A stretch of DNA of 10,087 nt from an uncultured Saprospiraceae bacterium (GTDB taxonomy: Bacteria; Bacteroidota; Bacteroidia; Chitinophagales; Saprospiraceae). Every line of letters starts with the position of its first letter. Position 1 is the first letter of the stretch. The stretch spans positions 1 through 10,087 of the forward strand of contig CALGLY010000544.1 in assembly GCA_937959095.1 (NCBI GenBank), written 5' to 3'. The position numbers and the translations under genes were made by a program. Positions 6,723 through 10,087 of this stretch are shown here, piece by piece. Under the pieces are notes generated by a model. That model did no database searches. It was not told the DNA's origin and saw nothing but the letters and a program-made list of their open reading frames with translations.

Positions 6723-6945
6723 AGTTCTAATTTTTTAAAATGAAAAAAATAAGACGAGTTTTACCTATTCAGTAAGGGGCTTTAGTTAAAAAGCGCAAAC
6801 CAAGAACGATGTGTGTTGCACTTTCGTCCACTCCAAAGGTTATTTTTTAAGTGCGGCATATTCTGGAACTGTTACCAATCACCCTACTTTTACTACAAAC
6901 AACTAGCTATCACTACTAGAAATATAAAAAAAGCAAGGATTTATG
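6723..6945. other. Intergenic stretch upstream of the VWA gene, no gene seen
   Basis: This is the left half of the 420-base gap between the divergent VWA and GH3 fusion genes. It must hold the VWA promoter, but I see no good minus-strand TAnnTTTG box; the nearest is AACCTTTG, read on the minus strand at 6834-6841, without a -33 partner. No RNA gene, repeat array or convincing small ORF was seen. Confidence 0.5.
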
Positions 6946-6953
6946 TACTTTTG
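6946..6953 (+). promoter_or_regulatory. -7 promoter box for the GH3 fusion gene
   Basis: TACTTTTG matches the Bacteroidota TAnnTTTG -7 element at every fixed position and is followed by C, as is common in this phylum. No TTTG-like -33 element lies about 20 bases upstream, where the sequence is A-rich. Transcription would start near 6958-6962 and give a leader of about 180 nt before the GH3 ATG at 7143. Confidence 0.6.
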
Positions 6954-6968
6954 CGCTGATTAGCAGCG
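6954..6968 (+). promoter_or_regulatory. Small hairpin at the predicted transcript start
   Basis: CGCTG-ATTAG-CAGCG forms a 5-bp stem with a 5-nt loop directly after the -7 box. It could cap the 5' end of the mRNA, or as DNA be a short operator palindrome overlapping the start site. The stem is short and may be chance. Confidence 0.35.
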
Positions 6969-6979
6969 AGTTCGTTAGA

Positions 6980-7024
6980 ATGAGCGTTAATCAATCAGTG
7001 CAGCTTCTTGAGAAAATGGAATAA
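6980..7024 (+). CDS. Possible leader peptide (14 codons) upstream of the GH3 fusion gene
   Basis: ATG 6980 to TAA 7022-7024 encodes MSVNQSVQLLEKME in the predicted leader. Its first five residues and the spacing to QL recall MSVNQRLGQL at residues 52-61 of the downstream protein, and the DNA matches at 14 of 15 bases. Its 3' part overlaps the 5' arms of the leader stems, so translation could influence folding. There is no direct evidence of translation; ORFs this short arise often by chance. Confidence 0.25.
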   Translation: MSVNQSVQLLEKME

Positions 7025-7084
7025 CTGAGACATAATGTCAAGAAGTCTTTAGTATTTATTGATTATGTCTTGCCAAAGAGCTGC
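7000..7084 (+). promoter_or_regulatory. Structured mRNA leader, possible pseudoknot or alternative stems
   Basis: Three perfect inverted pairs are interlaced here. GCAGCT (7000-7005) pairs with AGCTGC (7079-7084). CTTCTTGA (7004-7011) pairs with TCAAGAAG (7038-7045). AGACATAAT (7028-7036) pairs with ATTATGTCT (7062-7070). The second and third cross each other and could form an H-type pseudoknot with two 16-nt loops and a 1-nt junction, or act as alternative hairpins. The element lies after a good -7 box and ends 58 bases before the GH3 start codon. I do not recognise it as a known riboswitch class. Function is inference. Confidence 0.4.
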
Positions 7085-7142
7085 CTTCCTAATTTAAAGT
7101 TTTCAAATACCGATTTTAGTTCAATCACACATTCACGAAACA

Positions 7143-10087
7143 ATGAGCGTCAAAGTTTTAAACACGCTGCTATTAGTCATCTGTATTGTCGTCCCAACAC
7201 TAGTAGGAACGACCAATCCCGATGCTAGTGACAATAGCATTATTTCGCCTGCAACGGCCGAAGCACAGATCTGGGTAGATTCTATGTACAACGAAATGAG
7301 CGTCAATCAGCGATTGGGGCAACTGTTCATGGTACGTGCCCATTCCGATAAAGGCCCAGAGCATATCGCCAAAGTGGAACGCATGATTCGCAACCAACAC
7401 GTTGGCGGACTTTGCTTTTTTCAAGGCACCCCCGAAGCGCAAGTCAAACTTATCAATCGCTATCAAGAACTCAGCGAACTACCGCTTATGGTCGCTATTG
7501 ATGGCGAATGGGGCTTGGGGATGCGAATGAAAAGCAGCACGATCAGCTTTCCGCGCCAACTCACCTTAGGAGCTATTCAGGATAATCGCTTGATTTATGA
7601 TATGGGTAAAGAAATTGCCTATCAGATGCGCCGCGCTGGCATTCATGTCAATTTTGCGCCAGTAGCCGATGTGAATAATAATGCAGATAATCCAGTTATC
7701 AATACGCGTTCTTTTGGCGAAAACCGCTACAATGTTTCTGTGAAGAGCTTTATGTACATGAAGGGGATGCAAGACTATCAAGTGATGGCTTGTGCAAAAC
7801 ACTTCCCAGGACATGGCGATACCAATGTAGATTCACATCTCGATTTACCTATTATTCCCCATTCGCGCGAGCGTTTGGATAGTGTAGAATTATACCCATT
7901 TAGCATCTTAGCAGAAGAAGGTATCGGAAGCATGATGGTAGCGCACTTGAGTGTTCCTGCTTTAGATGATCGCAAAAATCGTCCAACTACCTTATCGCGT
8001 AATACGATTACGACGATATTAAAAGAAGAAATGGGCTATCAGGGCTTAGTCTTCACGGATGCGCTAGAAATGAAAGGTGTAACCAAGCACTTCAAAAGCG
8101 GACAAGTGGAAGCCGAGGCTCTATTAGCTGGAAATGATGTGCTATTGCTCCCCGTAGATATTGTAGCAGCAATAGAAGTGATAAAGGATTATATCCGCGA
8201 TGGCAGGCTTTCGGATGAACAGCTAAGAACGAGTGTGAAGAAAGTATTGCTTGCAAAATATAACTTAGGTCTCACTACTAAGCAAGAGCCTATCGAAGAA
8301 GCAAATGTACGCCAAGACTTAAATAACTCAAACGCGAAAGCTATAAAGCAAAAACTCTATGAGAATGCGCTTACGCTAGTTCGCAATGACAATGACCTTC
8401 TGCCCTTCCGCGATGTCATGGATTTGAGAGTAGCTTCTTTGAGTATTGGAGCAAATAAAACCATGCCTTTCCAGAAGCGATTGGGTTCTTATCTGAATAT
8501 GCCTTTGTTCCATACCGATAAAAATATCACAGAAGCAGAGGAGCGCGAATTGCTAAATAAGTTGAGCGATAAAGATGTGGTGATTGTTAGTTTGCATGAT
8601 TTGAGTAGTTACTCTAGCAAGAGCTACGGACTTTCGCCGAGTGAAAAGAACTTCATCACGAAGTTGCAAGAAACAAAGCAAGTGGTACTTGTCAATTTTG
8701 GTAGTCCTTATATGCTGAAATATTTTGATCATATAAAGTGCGTCCTCAATGCCTATGAGGAAGACCCTATGGCACAAGACGCGGCTGCACAAGCGATATT
8801 TGGCGCAATTCCGATTCGAGGTCGTTTGCCTGTTACAGCTTCCGAAAAGAGTAAATACAATACAGGGATCAGCACGAATGAGCTATTCCGCATGGGCTAT
8901 TCGGAGCCAGAACGAGTGGGATTGAATTCGGATACCCTTAAATTGATTGACTCTTTGATGCTAGATGCGATAGCACAAGAGGCTACGCCAGGCGGTGTTA
9001 TTTTGGTGGCAAAAGATGGGAAAGTGGTTTTCCACAAAGCCTACGGACACCACACCTATGGCAAGCAAACCAAAACAGAAAAAGACGATATTTTTGATTT
9101 GGCTTCCGTTACTAAAATTGCAGCATCTACCATCTCGGTGATGAAGCTAGAGGAAGAAAACAAAATCAGTATTCATACAGCATTAGGCGAAGCATTGCCG
9201 AGTGTAAAAGGAACAAATAAGCAAGATTTAGCCCTAGCAGATATTATGTCGCATCGGGCAGGCTTGCGCGCTTGGATTCCTTTTTATGAGCAAACGATAC
9301 AAGCCAATACACGTGGCGCACAAGCACTACCAGAATACTATAGCCGCCGCACCGACGATAAATATAGCGTGCAAGTGACCGACCAATTATTTCTACGCAG
9401 CGATTTCAGAGATTCGATTTGGTCACAAATTTATACTTCTGAAGTTTCAGGACGAAATGATTATGTCTATAGCGATTTAGGGTTTTATATGATTAGTTCA
9501 ATGGTGCGCCACCAAACGGGCTTGCCAATAAATGATTACACCAATGAAGCCTTCTATAAGCCACTTGGTTTGCGCACGATGACTTATAATCCATTGGAGA
9601 AACACAGCAAAAGCCGAATAGTGCCGACCGAAGAGGATCGCTACTGGCGCAACCAAAAAGTACATGGTCATGTGCATGATATGGGCGCAGCAATGTTAGG
9701 TGGAGTGAGTGGGCATGCAGGCTTATTCTCGAATGCGGAAGACTTAGCGGTCATCATGCAGATGCTCTTGAATATGGGCTACTATGGTGGCACGCAATAC
9801 CTGAATCCTGCAACGATACATAAATTCACAACGCGCCATCCTGATGATTTACGTCGAGGAGTTGGTTTCGATATGCTACAACTCGACCAGCAAAAAGATC
9901 CGAATATGGCGACGGAAGCTTCCGAACGTACCTTTGGACATTTGGGCTTCACAGGCACTGCTACTTGGGCAGACCCAGAGCATAATATTGTTTTGGTATT
10001 CTTATCGAATAGAACCTATCCGAGTTATAAGGATAATAAATTGGGCAGATTGAATTATCGACCCAAAGTACATTCCGTGATTTATCG
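7143..10087 (+). CDS. GH3 beta-N-acetylglucosaminidase fused to serine beta-lactamase-fold hydrolase (3' end outside window)
   Basis: An exported bifunctional protein, open for 981 codons to the window end with no stop. A hydrophobic N-terminus (about 1-22) without a lipobox looks like a signal peptide or anchor. The GH3 domain (about 40-375) has NFAPVADVNNNADNPVINTR (170-189), KHFPGHGDTNVDSH (219-232) with the NagZ-type catalytic His, and FTDALEM with the likely nucleophile D306. A GH3 C-terminal-type domain follows (about 380-580). The beta-lactamase/transpeptidase-like domain (from about 600) has SVTK (S655, K658), YSD (776-778) and HLGFTG (933-938), equivalent to SxxK, YxN and KTG. This pairing is known in Bacteroidota and suggests peptidoglycan fragment turnover in the periplasm. 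A TAA at 7095 closes the frame upstream, and ATG 7143 is the first in-frame start. Family length suggests few residues are missing. Confidence 0.95.
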   Translation, partial: MSVKVLNTLLLVICIVVPTLVGTTNPDASDNSIISPATAEAQIWVDSMYNEMSVNQRLGQLFMVRAHSDKGPEHIAKVERMIRNQHVGGLCFFQGTPEAQVKLINRYQELSELPLMVAIDGEWGLGMRMKSSTISFPRQLTLGAIQDNRLIYDMGKEIAYQMRRAGIHVNFAPVADVNNNADNPVINTRSFGENRYNVSVKSFMYMKGMQDYQVMACAKHFPGHGDTNVDSHLDLPIIPHSRERLDSVELYPFSILAEEGIGSMMVAHLSVPALDDRKNRPTTLSRNTITTILKEEMGYQGLVFTDALEMKGVTKHFKSGQVEAEALLAGNDVLLLPVDIVAAIEVIKDYIRDGRLSDEQLRTSVKKVLLAKYNLGLTTKQEPIEEANVRQDLNNSNAKAIKQKLYENALTLVRNDNDLLPFRDVMDLRVASLSIGANKTMPFQKRLGSYLNMPLFHTDKNITEAEERELLNKLSDKDVVIVSLHDLSSYSSKSYGLSPSEKNFITKLQETKQVVLVNFGSPYMLKYFDHIKCVLNAYEEDPMAQDAAAQAIFGAIPIRGRLPVTASEKSKYNTGISTNELFRMGYSEPERVGLNSDTLKLIDSLMLDAIAQEATPGGVILVAKDGKVVFHKAYGHHTYGKQTKTEKDDIFDLASVTKIAASTISVMKLEEENKISIHTALGEALPSVKGTNKQDLALADIMSHRAGLRAWIPFYEQTIQANTRGAQALPEYYSRRTDDKYSVQVTDQLFLRSDFRDSIWSQIYTSEVSGRNDYVYSDLGFYMISSMVRHQTGLPINDYTNEAFYKPLGLRTMTYNPLEKHSKSRIVPTEEDRYWRNQKVHGHVHDMGAAMLGGVSGHAGLFSNAEDLAVIMQMLLNMGYYGGTQYLNPATIHKFTTRHPDDLRRGVGFDMLQLDQQKDPNMATEASERTFGHLGFTGTATWADPEHNIVLVFLSNRTYPSYKDNKLGRLNYRPKVHSVIY

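Noticed and set aside
6954..7030. tRNA-like stretch (hairpin followed by GAGTTCGTTAG)
   Set aside because: There is no acceptor stem, anticodon arm or proper T-loop sequence, so it does not fold as a tRNA.
7200..9693. Several minus-strand ORFs of 65-88 codons inside the GH3 fusion gene
   Set aside because: They have no recognisable family features and lie wholly antisense to a continuous, motif-rich coding frame.
9844..10053. A separate + strand ORF of 69 codons near the right edge
   Set aside because: It overlaps the beta-lactamase-like domain in another frame and has no family features.

Overview
The window looks like a chromosomal segment of a Bacteroidota bacterium. The reasons are a SusC/RagA-type N-terminal linker on a secreted VWA protein, a GH3 glycosidase fused to a serine beta-lactamase-like domain, the near absence of Shine-Dalgarno sequences, and a good TAnnTTTG-type -7 promoter box. 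I cannot name the genus.

Layout. (1) At 2-882 lies an AT-rich pair on the + strand: the C-terminal end of an AAA/ABC-type ATPase, then a 183-residue protein of unknown family with a possible PD-(D/E)XK nuclease signature. It resembles a defence-type ATPase/effector pair but is cut by the left edge. (2) At 879-1514 an O-methyltransferase overlaps the previous gene by an ATGA junction although its GC content is clearly higher. (3) At 1580-3507 two membrane proteins lie on the minus strand, a DUF4870 protein and a DinF-like MATE exporter, separated by a perfect 26-bp palindrome. (4) At 3554-4767 on the + strand come a small DUF2805/TIGR03643 protein and purU, formyltetrahydrofolate deformylase. 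(5) At 4866-6722 on the minus strand is a secreted YfbK-like VWA protein, convergent with purU across a long inverted repeat. (6) At 6723-7142 is a 420-bp divergent intergenic region. Its right half holds a consensus-like -7 box and a leader of about 180 nt with a possible pseudoknot and a 14-codon upstream ORF. (7) From 7143 to the right edge runs a large exported GH3 beta-N-acetylglucosaminidase/beta-lactamase-fold fusion, nearly complete.

Most genes look like ordinary chromosomal functions: one-carbon and purine supply (purU), efflux (MATE), and cell-wall or surface work (GH3 fusion, VWA protein). The less explained parts are the AT-rich ATPase/putative nuclease pair at the left edge and the structured leader in front of the GH3 fusion gene. 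Function calls rest on motifs read by eye; no database search was possible.
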